Source: MED-G105 sp038522945 (GTDB lineage: Bacteria; Pseudomonadota; Alphaproteobacteria; Caulobacterales; Parvularculaceae). Taken from it: a stretch of DNA of 64,000 nucleotides. Positions 26,946 to 35,188 of the stretch are shown here, piece by piece; positions within the stretch are counted from its first letter, which is position 1; each line of letters begins with the position of its first letter. The notes under the pieces were generated by a model that saw only the letters and a list, made by a program, of their open reading frames with translations, had not been told where the DNA came from and ran no database searches. The position numbers were made by a program, and so were the translations under genes. The stretch is taken from the NCBI GenBank assembly GCA_038522945.1, contig JBCBJV010000002.1, forward strand, positions 372,001 through 436,000, in the 5' to 3' direction.

Positions 26946-28049
26946 CTAAATGCTCTCTGCAGTTCTTGAGGATTGCGTTGGTTGTACGAACTTCGTCTCT
27001 TGGGCAGTAATGCGCCGCCGTTTGATGCGTTGGCGGATCTTTTCAATTGGCCTGTCGACGAAGTAAATGAGGCCCAACGATAAAATTCCGCAAAGGATCA
27101 GTGTGGCGATGAAAACGATCAAGCCATTTAGGTTCAGGCCGTTTAGCGGTTCCCCAAAGATCAGCATTGAAGCCAAAAGGGCCAATTGCCAATGGGCCAG
27201 ATAAATCGGGTAACTGAAGTCGCCGATAAACTTGTCCCAGTTGTTACTGACTATGCTAACCCTCCCTGGAATTAGGGCGATGATCAATCCAGCGTTGAGT
27301 ATATAGTTCAGAAAATAGGAGATTTCGCCGATTAACGAATTGGCCGTAAACCTTTGGACGAGAATACATGCGCCCACATTTGACAAAAATAAAACGTATA
27401 GACCAATCACCGAACTTGTGGTCGACAGCTTTTCCTGTACCAATGCAAATTTGTCTTTGTAATGAAAAATAGTAGCTCCGATTGAGAAGGGGAGCGACCC
27501 AGCCGGCAATGTTGCGTATCGGTGGTCATAATTTAGGCCAGCTATATAAGTGCCCAGCATGTATATCACGCTGATTGACAACCAGGCCACCGTCGTTTTT
27601 TTTGATTTCGATACGCCAACCGCAATCAGAAAATAATAGAAGAGCTCGACGGTCAGCGCCCATGTTGGCGGAGCTATTCTCGGTTGCACCAAGCTTGGCT
27701 TCACGTTGGCGTAGACCAGGGACAGATTTTGAAGCCACAGGAAAAAACTGTCGGGTAGTCCCATGACGAAACGAAAGCCTTGGACATTTTTATCCCCCAC
27801 CCAGAGAAAAATCAGTATAGAAATAATTAAGATGACCCAGTAGGCCGGAAAGAGTCGTAAAAAGCGGTTCGTGGCAAACGCACCAATCCCTCTCGGCGAG
27901 TGCCCATATGAGTTTGCCATGATAAGGGTCATCAGGTAGCCGCTTAAAATGAAAAACCCATGGACTGCGTAGTGCCCGAGTAATGGAATCGCCAATAGAT
28001 GGTGAACAATAACGGCGAGCGCCAAAAATGTTCTGTACACGCCAAACAC
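26946..28049 (-). CDS. acyltransferase family 3 membrane protein
   Basis: A 367-residue inner-membrane protein with about ten hydrophobic helices. The N-terminus has the family signature: His in IVHHLLAIPL followed by HGFFILSGYLMTLIM, the active-site and first-loop region of OafA/ExoZ-type acyltransferases. These move acetyl or other acyl groups onto exported polysaccharides or lipids. The C-terminal tail after FVDRPIEKIRQRIKRRR is basic and cytoplasmic. No glycan gene cluster adjoins it, so the acceptor is unknown. AT content is noticeably higher than in the neighbours, which could reflect transfer. Confidence 0.87.
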   Translation of the reverse strand: MFGVYRTFLALAVIVHHLLAIPLLGHYAVHGFFILSGYLMTLIMANSYGHSPRGIGAFATNRFLRLFPAYWVILIISILIFLWVGDKNVQGFRFVMGLPDSFFLWLQNLSLVYANVKPSLVQPRIAPPTWALTVELFYYFLIAVGVSKSKKTTVAWLSISVIYMLGTYIAGLNYDHRYATLPAGSLPFSIGATIFHYKDKFALVQEKLSTTSSVIGLYVLFLSNVGACILVQRFTANSLIGEISYFLNYILNAGLIIALIPGRVSIVSNNWDKFIGDFSYPIYLAHWQLALLASMLIFGEPLNGLNLNGLIVFIATLILCGILSLGLIYFVDRPIEKIRQRIKRRRITAQETKFVQPTQSSRTAESI

Positions 28050-28260
28050 GATGAGTGTCCTTCGACCTGTTAAATGCCGCCCTCAATACGTCGTTTGACG
28101 TGGGGTCCCCAATGCGAGGGAGGACACCATAGTCCCAGCCGCATTACAAAACTTCAGACCGCGCGCTTTTCAAGTTATTGAGACGAGTGCTGCAACAGGA
28201 GCACAGTTCCCATTGGGACTGGCGCATTTTCAAGGCAATGACAGTTAGATCGCGGCAAAA

Positions 28261-28824
28261 TCAGTCAGCGCGCTTGACGAATTCAATCGTCTCCGTGTGC
28301 ACAATGATTTTCTCGCCGGGTGTGATGTAGGGTGGGACCATCACGCGCAGACCGTTGTCGACGATAGCCGGTTTGTACGAGCTTGAAGCGGTTTGTCCCT
28401 TCACAGTCGGTTCCGTCTCGGTGATTTCCAGGGTCACATGTTCAGGGAGCTGAACGCCAATTGGTCGGCCTTCATGGCTTTCCACGATTACTTGCATGCC
28501 ATCCTGTAGAAATGCTGCCCGCTCCCCGATCATGTCTTTCGCGATGGAGATCTGCTCATAGCTTTCGCCATCCATAAAGACGAGCAGGTCGCCCTCTTCA
28601 TATAGGTAAGTGTGGTCGCGCTGTTCTAAGCGGACCCGTTCAATCGTTTCCGAGGCACGGAAGCGTTCATTCAGCTTGCGCCCGTCAAGCAGGTTCTTCA
28701 GCTCAACCTGATTATAAGCCGGACCCTTGCCTGGTTTAACGGCGTTGGTCTTGACAGCAATCCAGAGGCTGTCTTGGTGCTGAATAACATTGCCGACACG
28801 GACTTCATTGCCATTGATTTTCAT
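28261..28824 (-). CDS. efp: translation elongation factor P
   Basis: A 187-residue protein that rescues ribosomes stalled at polyproline. Three beta-barrel domains are in order: the KOW-like N-domain with the modified-lysine loop VKPGKGPAYNQV (Lys33 corresponds to E. coli Lys34), the OB domain (TYLYEEGDLLVFMDGESYEQ) and the C-terminal domain ending FVKRAD. The lysine at the tip suggests beta-lysylation, but no epmA or epmB is in the window. It is a single gene. Confidence 0.96.
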   Translation of the reverse strand: MKINGNEVRVGNVIQHQDSLWIAVKTNAVKPGKGPAYNQVELKNLLDGRKLNERFRASETIERVRLEQRDHTYLYEEGDLLVFMDGESYEQISIAKDMIGERAAFLQDGMQVIVESHEGRPIGVQLPEHVTLEITETEPTVKGQTASSSYKPAIVDNGLRVMVPPYITPGEKIIVHTETIEFVKRAD

Positions 28825-28979
28825 CGGTTATCGAACGCCTTACGTTTTCAGATTGATCTGACGCGGATTTTGCGGTCGCTTACCAGTACCGGAGGAGGCG
28901 CGCAAGCTAATGAGGGCGCTTGGCGGGCCTTAGCGGCCCATTTCCGATAAGTGCCCCGTTCCTTTGAAGCGACCATGCC

Positions 28980-31304
28980 CTAAAAGCGTAAAGTGTGACC
29001 GAGGCGAAGGGCAAGGCTGGTTCCTTGCGCCCGGAAACTACCAGGCACGCGTTCGCGATCTATGATGGCTGAATGGCCGAGGGAAACAAAGATCTCATTT
29101 TCAGGTCGCGGCTCCCAGCTGAACCGGCTGAAGAATGTGAAATTCTGGGAGATGTTATCGTATTGGATGTCCGTCGCCATACTCATCCAAGGGGTGAACG
29201 CAACAGTCGTATCGAGCGCGATCACGTGGATGCCAATGTCACCATTTGGCAAATCGAATTCGTTATAATTATAGTCGGCACCTATGCTGAGATGGCGGTT
29301 CGGCCGCAAGCTAAAACCAAGGCTCAGTTGCCGAGTATTGCCGTCGAAAACACGGCCCCAAGCAAACTCACCGCGGACACCAAAGGGGCGTGCGCGTGTT
29401 GAGCTTAGTTCTACGCGATGTTCCCGCGAGGTGTATTCGCCCGCGTCGACCCTAACTTCGCCCGCCAAATCGAAGGGTTCTCGGATATCGAGGAAGCCGA
29501 ATTCAGTATTGGCGAAAAATTCGTCCCCGTCATTATTTTCCGCAAAGATCCAACCGCCCCAGAATCGGTCGAGCACCTCGTCGTCGAGATCGGTGACGGC
29601 GACAACAAAGGCTCCGGTCTCTGCCTGGCGGATATAGCTGTCCTGTGGGCGATACGTACGCCAACCATTTGTGCGGTAGCGCCTGATGCCTTGCCGGTTG
29701 GAAAATCCAAGTCTTGGTCGGTAGTCCTCGCCAATCTCCCGCCCATTGGCTGTCCAGTTCCAGCGTTGACTGCGATAAGCCGCGCGGAACGATATCATAT
29801 CGTCGGAGACTGCCTCTCCATTTAGGAGGGGATCATTGGGATCATCAATGCTGCGCAAGTAAGCCGCATCCACGGTTAGAACCCCGGGCCATTTTGTCGT
29901 GTTGCGGTATTGGAAGTCAGCACCCGCGACCGTGTTCACTGCCTCGCCCAAGGGGTCGCCATGGGTCAAGACAAAGCCGGCTTTGGACTCGGCAAGAACA
30001 GGGATTGAGACCCGCGCAGCACTAAGGACCTGCTCGTCAACGCTGCCGACAGAATCCGTCAGTGCAGAAATAACCCCAACACTGGCAGGCCCCGCCTTGC
30101 CGCTGATTTTGGCACCGGCGAGAATATCCGTTGGCTGATCATCCACAATGCCGATATTACGAGAAAAGAACGGCAATCCGTTAGAGTTATTTCTGTAGAT
30201 CTGGCCGCCGAACTCGAATACCGCAGCGTCTTGGAGGAAAAAGTCCCGTGTTTCAGGGAAAAAAAGCGAAAACCGGCCGGTGTTTACTTGCCTTGCATCC
30301 AGCGGGGCGTCGGAAAAGTCCGGTAGAAAAGTCAACGAGCCCGTCAGCGACGGCGTTATCTTGTAGAAAATATTGCCGCTCGGGCGAAGGTCTCCGTCGA
30401 TACTGTCTGCTTCCCAGTCGTAGGATGTTGATCCGGTCACAAACAATTGCGCCTCGAGCCCAACGCCTGAGGTGATATCTTTAATCCCCGACATGTTACC
30501 GGTATTGGTCAGGTCAATCCGACCCCTTGTTTGATCGACATTGGACCAGCGGATTTCCTCGTTGGTCCGCCTGACGGTACGGATAATCTGAAAACCCCAA
30601 TCTTCAAGGCTGGCATCGAAGGAAATCGATTGAAACGGGATCTGAAACTCCGCGATCCAGCCATCCTCCACCACTTTGGCTGACACATTCCAAATCGTGT
30701 TCCATTGATTTCGAAACGTATTGTTGTTTTCGACAAGAGCATCATTGCGCATGCCGTTGGCATTCGTTGCAAAGAAATAGCCGTCGCGACCGGTTCCAAA
30801 ACTGTCAATAATGATCCGTACCCCATCATCGTCGCGCAAGGGGCCATCTCGGGCGAGGAGGGCGCGACGGATAAGCTCAGGCTCGGTATCATAGGCATAA
30901 ATGCCCACATAGAGATTGCGTTCATCATAGAGAATATACGCGTGTGTTTCCTGGCCTGGGGGAGCGCCTTCTACCGGTTCCACCTGATAGAACGTGTCGA
31001 CGACAGCAGCCCTTGACCAGACGGCCTCATTGAGAGCGCCGTCTATGGTTGGCGCTTCAGAAGTATCAATCCGTGTAGGTACGAAACTTGGCTTATAGAA
31101 ATCAAAGTCGACAGGAGGGCTATCGGTAGACGCATCAGAGGAGGGCGCTGCAATTGGCGCCTCCTCAGCGCCACTCGTTTGTATTGCAGTAATTGAGGAG
31201 GGTGGTGTCACCGCGGGGTGATTCTCATTCGCGCGCGCAGCAGCGCCGAACGTTGCCATCGCGCAGACGCCCAAACCAAAAACAACCGAACGTAACAGGC
31301 GCAT
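28980..31304 (-). CDS. DUF5916 outer-membrane-associated protein with CBM9-like domain
   Basis: A 774-residue exported protein. A signal peptide (cleavage after ARA) and a Ser/Pro-rich linker are followed by a carbohydrate-binding-module-9-like domain (APTIDGALNEAVWSRA, then a beta-sandwich, about residues 85-240). The rest is DUF5916, ending in strands that alternate hydrophobic residues and a terminal Phe (LRLGHTLRF), as in outer-membrane barrels. Family members are found with peptidase and transport genes in marine bacteria, but their function is not established. The ATG at 31304 gives the signal peptide. The next gene upstream on the same strand encodes a DUF2807 protein. Confidence 0.8.
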   Translation of the reverse strand: MRLLRSVVFGLGVCAMATFGAAARANENHPAVTPPSSITAIQTSGAEEAPIAAPSSDASTDSPPVDFDFYKPSFVPTRIDTSEAPTIDGALNEAVWSRAAVVDTFYQVEPVEGAPPGQETHAYILYDERNLYVGIYAYDTEPELIRRALLARDGPLRDDDGVRIIIDSFGTGRDGYFFATNANGMRNDALVENNNTFRNQWNTIWNVSAKVVEDGWIAEFQIPFQSISFDASLEDWGFQIIRTVRRTNEEIRWSNVDQTRGRIDLTNTGNMSGIKDITSGVGLEAQLFVTGSTSYDWEADSIDGDLRPSGNIFYKITPSLTGSLTFLPDFSDAPLDARQVNTGRFSLFFPETRDFFLQDAAVFEFGGQIYRNNSNGLPFFSRNIGIVDDQPTDILAGAKISGKAGPASVGVISALTDSVGSVDEQVLSAARVSIPVLAESKAGFVLTHGDPLGEAVNTVAGADFQYRNTTKWPGVLTVDAAYLRSIDDPNDPLLNGEAVSDDMISFRAAYRSQRWNWTANGREIGEDYRPRLGFSNRQGIRRYRTNGWRTYRPQDSYIRQAETGAFVVAVTDLDDEVLDRFWGGWIFAENNDGDEFFANTEFGFLDIREPFDLAGEVRVDAGEYTSREHRVELSSTRARPFGVRGEFAWGRVFDGNTRQLSLGFSLRPNRHLSIGADYNYNEFDLPNGDIGIHVIALDTTVAFTPWMSMATDIQYDNISQNFTFFSRFSWEPRPENEIFVSLGHSAIIDRERVPGSFRAQGTSLALRLGHTLRF

Positions 31305-31408
31305 AGCCAAGGTATCCCCCCGAACCCCTGTTATCGGGTGATTATAATGATTTCCCGTTCAAGGGTTAGGGGCCTTGACTGCCAGTCTGGGCAGGAAACA
31401 GCAACAGG

Positions 31409-31438
31409 GCCTTAGTTAATTTTGCCTTGGTTAATTTA
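31409..31438 (+). repeat. two 15-bp tandem units at the end of the DUF2807 gene
   Basis: GCCTTAGTTAATTTT and GCCTTGGTTAATTTA lie in direct succession with two differences. The stop codon of the DUF2807 gene (minus strand) falls in the second unit. The sequence is AT-rich compared with its surroundings. Confidence 0.85.
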
Positions 31439-32491
31439 GCGTTTGCGGCGGTAAGTCTTGTCGCCGACGCGTACGGTGCCATCGCCTTGGGTCTTCAGGC
31501 TGCCCTCGTTTTTGGCAACACTTACATCGCCGGACCCGGCAATGGTGACGTCAAGATTGGTTGATGTCCCGCCGAAATTGACATCGCCGGACCCGGCAAT
31601 GGAGATGCGGAAATTTTCAGCACGACCACCATCTATGTCGACATCCCCGCCGCCAGATATTCTAACCGATGACGGGCCGTCGATCTGGCCAATGATAATG
31701 TCCCCTGACCCTGAAATGGAAACAATTGCACCGCCTTCGATGTTTCCAGCGGTGATATCGCCCGAGCCGTTGATTTTGGCGACAAAAGGCCCTTTGACAT
31801 CAGCGAGCTGGACATCGCCCGAGCCACCAATGCTGACATCCGACGGCCCATTGACTTGGCCGATGGCAATATCGCCAGAGCCGCCAATCGTGAGTTTGGC
31901 TGGACCGGACGAGAGTGCCTCCAGATTGCCCGAGCCGCCGATTTTGACGGTCAGGTCTTCCTGGATCCGACCGACTTCCATATCGCCCATACCGTCGATT
32001 TCAATGTCGGCGCTCAAAAGATCGCCGAAATTCCCTTCGATGGTACCTTCCTCGACAACAAGCCGGCCGAGGTCGCCGCCTTTTGCTGTGCCGATCACCT
32101 CGTCGAATGAAACATCGACACCGGAAGGAGCAACGATCTGGATCGCCGGATAGTCTGCCAGAAACTCATCAAATGCATTTCGGCCAAATCCGTTTCGGCC
32201 TAGTTTCTTCCAGAGTTTGAAATTTTTAGAGCGCGGCTCGCCGGCAATGACGAGTGCGCCGTTTTCTTCCCGCATCGTCAGCGGATAGTCGCTGTCGCCG
32301 TCCTTAATCAGGGCTGTGATATCAGAGCTTGCCCCTGCGCCCGCGATTTCGATACGGCCGATGAAATCCTTCACGACGATGCGGTCAGCGCCAGGGAATC
32401 GTTCAACGGTCCCAGGATCGGCATTAGCCTGGCTTGCTGCAACTGCAATGGTCGTCGCCGCGGCCGCGGTCAGGATTAATGTAGCTTTCAT
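31436..32491 (-). CDS. exported DUF2807 (head GIN domain) beta-repeat protein
   Basis: A 351-residue exported protein with a signal peptide cleaved after ANA. The N-terminal region resembles the putative auto-transporter adhesin head (PGADRIVVKDFIGRIEI). From about residue 175 there are seven or eight repeats of about 20 residues built on xxIGGSGDIxxxxxxGP, the Gly-Ser-Gly-Asp turn of a right-handed beta-helix. No autotransporter barrel is present, so it is probably periplasmic or surface-associated. The ATG at 32491 is preceded by AAGGGGA. It is upstream of the DUF5916 gene on the same strand. Confidence 0.8.
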   Translation of the reverse strand: MKATLILTAAAATTIAVAASQANADPGTVERFPGADRIVVKDFIGRIEIAGAGASSDITALIKDGDSDYPLTMREENGALVIAGEPRSKNFKLWKKLGRNGFGRNAFDEFLADYPAIQIVAPSGVDVSFDEVIGTAKGGDLGRLVVEEGTIEGNFGDLLSADIEIDGMGDMEVGRIQEDLTVKIGGSGNLEALSSGPAKLTIGGSGDIAIGQVNGPSDVSIGGSGDVQLADVKGPFVAKINGSGDITAGNIEGGAIVSISGSGDIIIGQIDGPSSVRISGGGDVDIDGGRAENFRISIAGSGDVNFGGTSTNLDVTIAGSGDVSVAKNEGSLKTQGDGTVRVGDKTYRRKR

Positions 32492-32807
32492 GGAATTGTC
32501 CCCTTGAATCTCCTCATGGCCCAAGACGGCGCGTCACTTCCACCGCTGAGCTCTCTCATACCGCTATGCTACAGTTGTCGCTCGAATAGCGCAAACCGCT
32601 TAATCGCCCGAAACGCTCGATTGATCGGAGGCGGGCAGGGGGCGGATGGGCTCAGTGAATCCGGGCCGGTCGCGTCGTGCAACGGGTGCATGCCATCCGC
32701 ATAAACACTGCAAAAAGCCCTCGTGTTCCTTCCAATTTGCCCTTCACCCTAAATAGGCTCTTAACCCTGCCGACATAGTGTCCCGCCGAAGTAAGGGGAT
32801 ATGCCTG
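32492..32807. other. 316-bp divergent intergenic region
   Basis: Separates the minus-strand DUF2807 gene and the plus-strand histidine kinase gene and should hold both promoters. I see no gene, repeat or convincing operator in it. Confidence 0.5.
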
Positions 32808-35159
32808 ATGGATGCTAGAACGGCCCAGGATGATGCGGTCGGCCACTCGGTCGATGCTGCCCAGGAAGGGCGCCGCTTTGACCGGATCGTCGAGGCGTTG
32901 CAGCGCGAGCCGGGCCTGTTCCTGACAGTCATGCGACTATTTCATGCGGCGGTATGGGCGCTGATCCTGGTATGCATTGCGCCGGCGATATGGGTCCTCG
33001 GGTGGATTGGCGTTGCTATCGCCACAAATATTCTGCGTGCACGGATTGGTTTATTCACCAAAAGCCAGGCTTTAATTGCTTCCCCGGATAGTGAGGCAAG
33101 CTCATCGCCGGCCAAGAACAGTGAAACGTTCCATCTAGGCGCCGCCGTGATTACCTCATGTGTGTTGGCGCTTGCGCCAATTATTGCGTGGCACACTGAT
33201 CATGAGTTTGCGAAGCTCGTAGCCGTTCTGTTGATCATGGACGGTGTCGGGATGGCGCTTACGCAAGCGCGCACCACGCCGAGAAACGCGATTGCCGTGA
33301 CATTTCCATTTGGCGCTACCGTCACGTACTTTCTAGTATCTAGCTTGGGCACCAGTGCCTTTCTGCCGCTCCTTGCGCTCGCAGCTGTCAACCTCACCAC
33401 ATTCGGTTACTTCATTCTACAGGATGGCTTTAATCGTGCCCGGCGAGCTGGTGCGCGCGTTGAGCGCGAAACACTTATCGCCGATCTGAGGCAGGCGCAA
33501 GTTGATGCTGAACGGGCCTCAAAAGCCAAGTCAATGTTCCTAGCCAATATGAGCCATGAAATCCGTACCCCGATGAACGGGGTGCTCGGCATGGCCGAAC
33601 TCCTGACCCAAACACACCTTGACGGTCGGCAGCGTCTTTATGCGGAGACCATTTCAAAGTCAGGTGCAGCGCTGCTTGCGATCATCAATGACATTCTGGA
33701 CTTTTCAAAGATAGAGGCCGGTCGCCTGGAGATCGAAGAAGAGGAATTTGATTTACGCGTGGCTGTAGAAGATGTGGTTGCGCTGATGGCACCGGTCGCC
33801 CACGAAAAAGGGCTGGAGATTGTGGTCCGCTACGAGCCCGGCCTTAAGACTCATGTGATCGGTGACGGCGGCAGGATCCGTCAAGTTATCACCAATTTGG
33901 TGGGCAATGCGGTCAAGTTTACCGAAACCGGCTACGTGCTTGTCTCAGTCTCCGGGACAGAAAGGGAAGAGGCCGTCTCTTTACGTGTTGAGGTGGCCGA
34001 TACCGGCATTGGGCTTAGCGAAGACAAGCGCGCCACGATTTTTGATTCGTTCGAGCAAGCTGATACATCGACGACGCGTCGCTTTGGTGGCACAGGGCTC
34101 GGCCTGTCAATTTCAAAACGACTTATCGAAGCCATGGGCGGTACTATCGGGGTTGATGCCGTTCTTGGCGAAGGGGCGACGTTTTGGTTCAACATTGAGT
34201 TGCCCCTGGGCGAAGAGCCACAAGAAAACCAGCTTGCAGATTATGATGACTTCCTTGAGCGTCGTGTACTGATCGTTGACGATATTGACGTCAATCGCCA
34301 AATCACAAGCGAGCAATTGACGGCGTGGGGCTTCGCGCCAGAGACAGTCGACCGTGCGGATGCGGCGCTCAAAGCACTGCGTCAAGCTGAAAACGAAGGC
34401 CGTCCCTATGACCTGGCCATTTTGGACTATTTCATGCCTGATATGGACGGGGAAATGCTCGCTCGAGCCATGCGTGCGGATGAAAGTCTAAAGTCGGTAC
34501 CGATCCTCGTGATGACTTCGGTAGATCAGCCGGGTGATGCGGCGCGCTTTAAAGCGCTGGGTGTTGAAGGGTATCTCATCAAGCCGGCCCGTCAGGCGCT
34601 CTTGCTCAAGACCATTCGCGAAATTCTGGCGCCGATCCAACAGGCGGAACCGGTGCGTCAAGGTTCTGCCCGGTCAAATGGTAAGAGTACTGATGAGCCT
34701 TTGGCGGGTGAAGCAACAGCTCCAGAAAGCCTTCCTGAAACAGAAAAGATCCGTGTCCTGCTCGCAGAAGACAATGAGGTCAATCAGCTTGTCATCAGTC
34801 ATATGTTGGACGCGAACATCCACATACTGACCATTGTCAATAACGGCGCTGAAGCATTGGAACAGGTGCAGTCAGCAAGTGATCTGTTCGACCTGATCCT
34901 AATGGATGTTTCTATGCCGGTAATGGATGGCCTCGAGGCATCCCGGGCGATCCGAACCCTTGAGGCAGAAAACAATTGGGAACGCACACCAATTATTTGC
35001 CTGACCGCTCACGTGATGGCCTCGGACGTAGAAAAGAGCGAAGAAGCTGGAATGGACGATTTCCTTGCCAAGCCGATCAGCCAGGAACGGCTCAACCGGA
35101 CCATCGAGCGGTGGAACCGCCGCGGCAATGGCGAGCTCGATGAAATCGAGTGGGCTTAA
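32808..35159 (+). CDS. hybrid sensor histidine kinase with two receiver domains
   Basis: A 783-residue membrane kinase. In order: six or so N-terminal membrane helices (about residues 40-205) with no obvious periplasmic sensor domain; a HisKA domain with phosphorylation site His250 in MSHEIRTPMNG; a HATPase_c domain with DTGIGL and GTGLGLSI; receiver 1 with Asp540 in LAILDYFMPDMDG; and receiver 2 with Asp700 in LILMDVSMPVMDG. No Hpt domain is present, so a separate phosphotransferase would be needed to pass the signal on. The ATG at 32808 follows AAGGGGAT. No partner regulator gene adjoins it. Confidence 0.92.
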   Translation: MDARTAQDDAVGHSVDAAQEGRRFDRIVEALQREPGLFLTVMRLFHAAVWALILVCIAPAIWVLGWIGVAIATNILRARIGLFTKSQALIASPDSEASSSPAKNSETFHLGAAVITSCVLALAPIIAWHTDHEFAKLVAVLLIMDGVGMALTQARTTPRNAIAVTFPFGATVTYFLVSSLGTSAFLPLLALAAVNLTTFGYFILQDGFNRARRAGARVERETLIADLRQAQVDAERASKAKSMFLANMSHEIRTPMNGVLGMAELLTQTHLDGRQRLYAETISKSGAALLAIINDILDFSKIEAGRLEIEEEEFDLRVAVEDVVALMAPVAHEKGLEIVVRYEPGLKTHVIGDGGRIRQVITNLVGNAVKFTETGYVLVSVSGTEREEAVSLRVEVADTGIGLSEDKRATIFDSFEQADTSTTRRFGGTGLGLSISKRLIEAMGGTIGVDAVLGEGATFWFNIELPLGEEPQENQLADYDDFLERRVLIVDDIDVNRQITSEQLTAWGFAPETVDRADAALKALRQAENEGRPYDLAILDYFMPDMDGEMLARAMRADESLKSVPILVMTSVDQPGDAARFKALGVEGYLIKPARQALLLKTIREILAPIQQAEPVRQGSARSNGKSTDEPLAGEATAPESLPETEKIRVLLAEDNEVNQLVISHMLDANIHILTIVNNGAEALEQVQSASDLFDLILMDVSMPVMDGLEASRAIRTLEAENNWERTPIICLTAHVMASDVEKSEEAGMDDFLAKPISQERLNRTIERWNRRGNGELDEIEWA

Positions 35160-35188
35160 GCAGTGCTTCCGCTAGAACGCTTCCAGTT

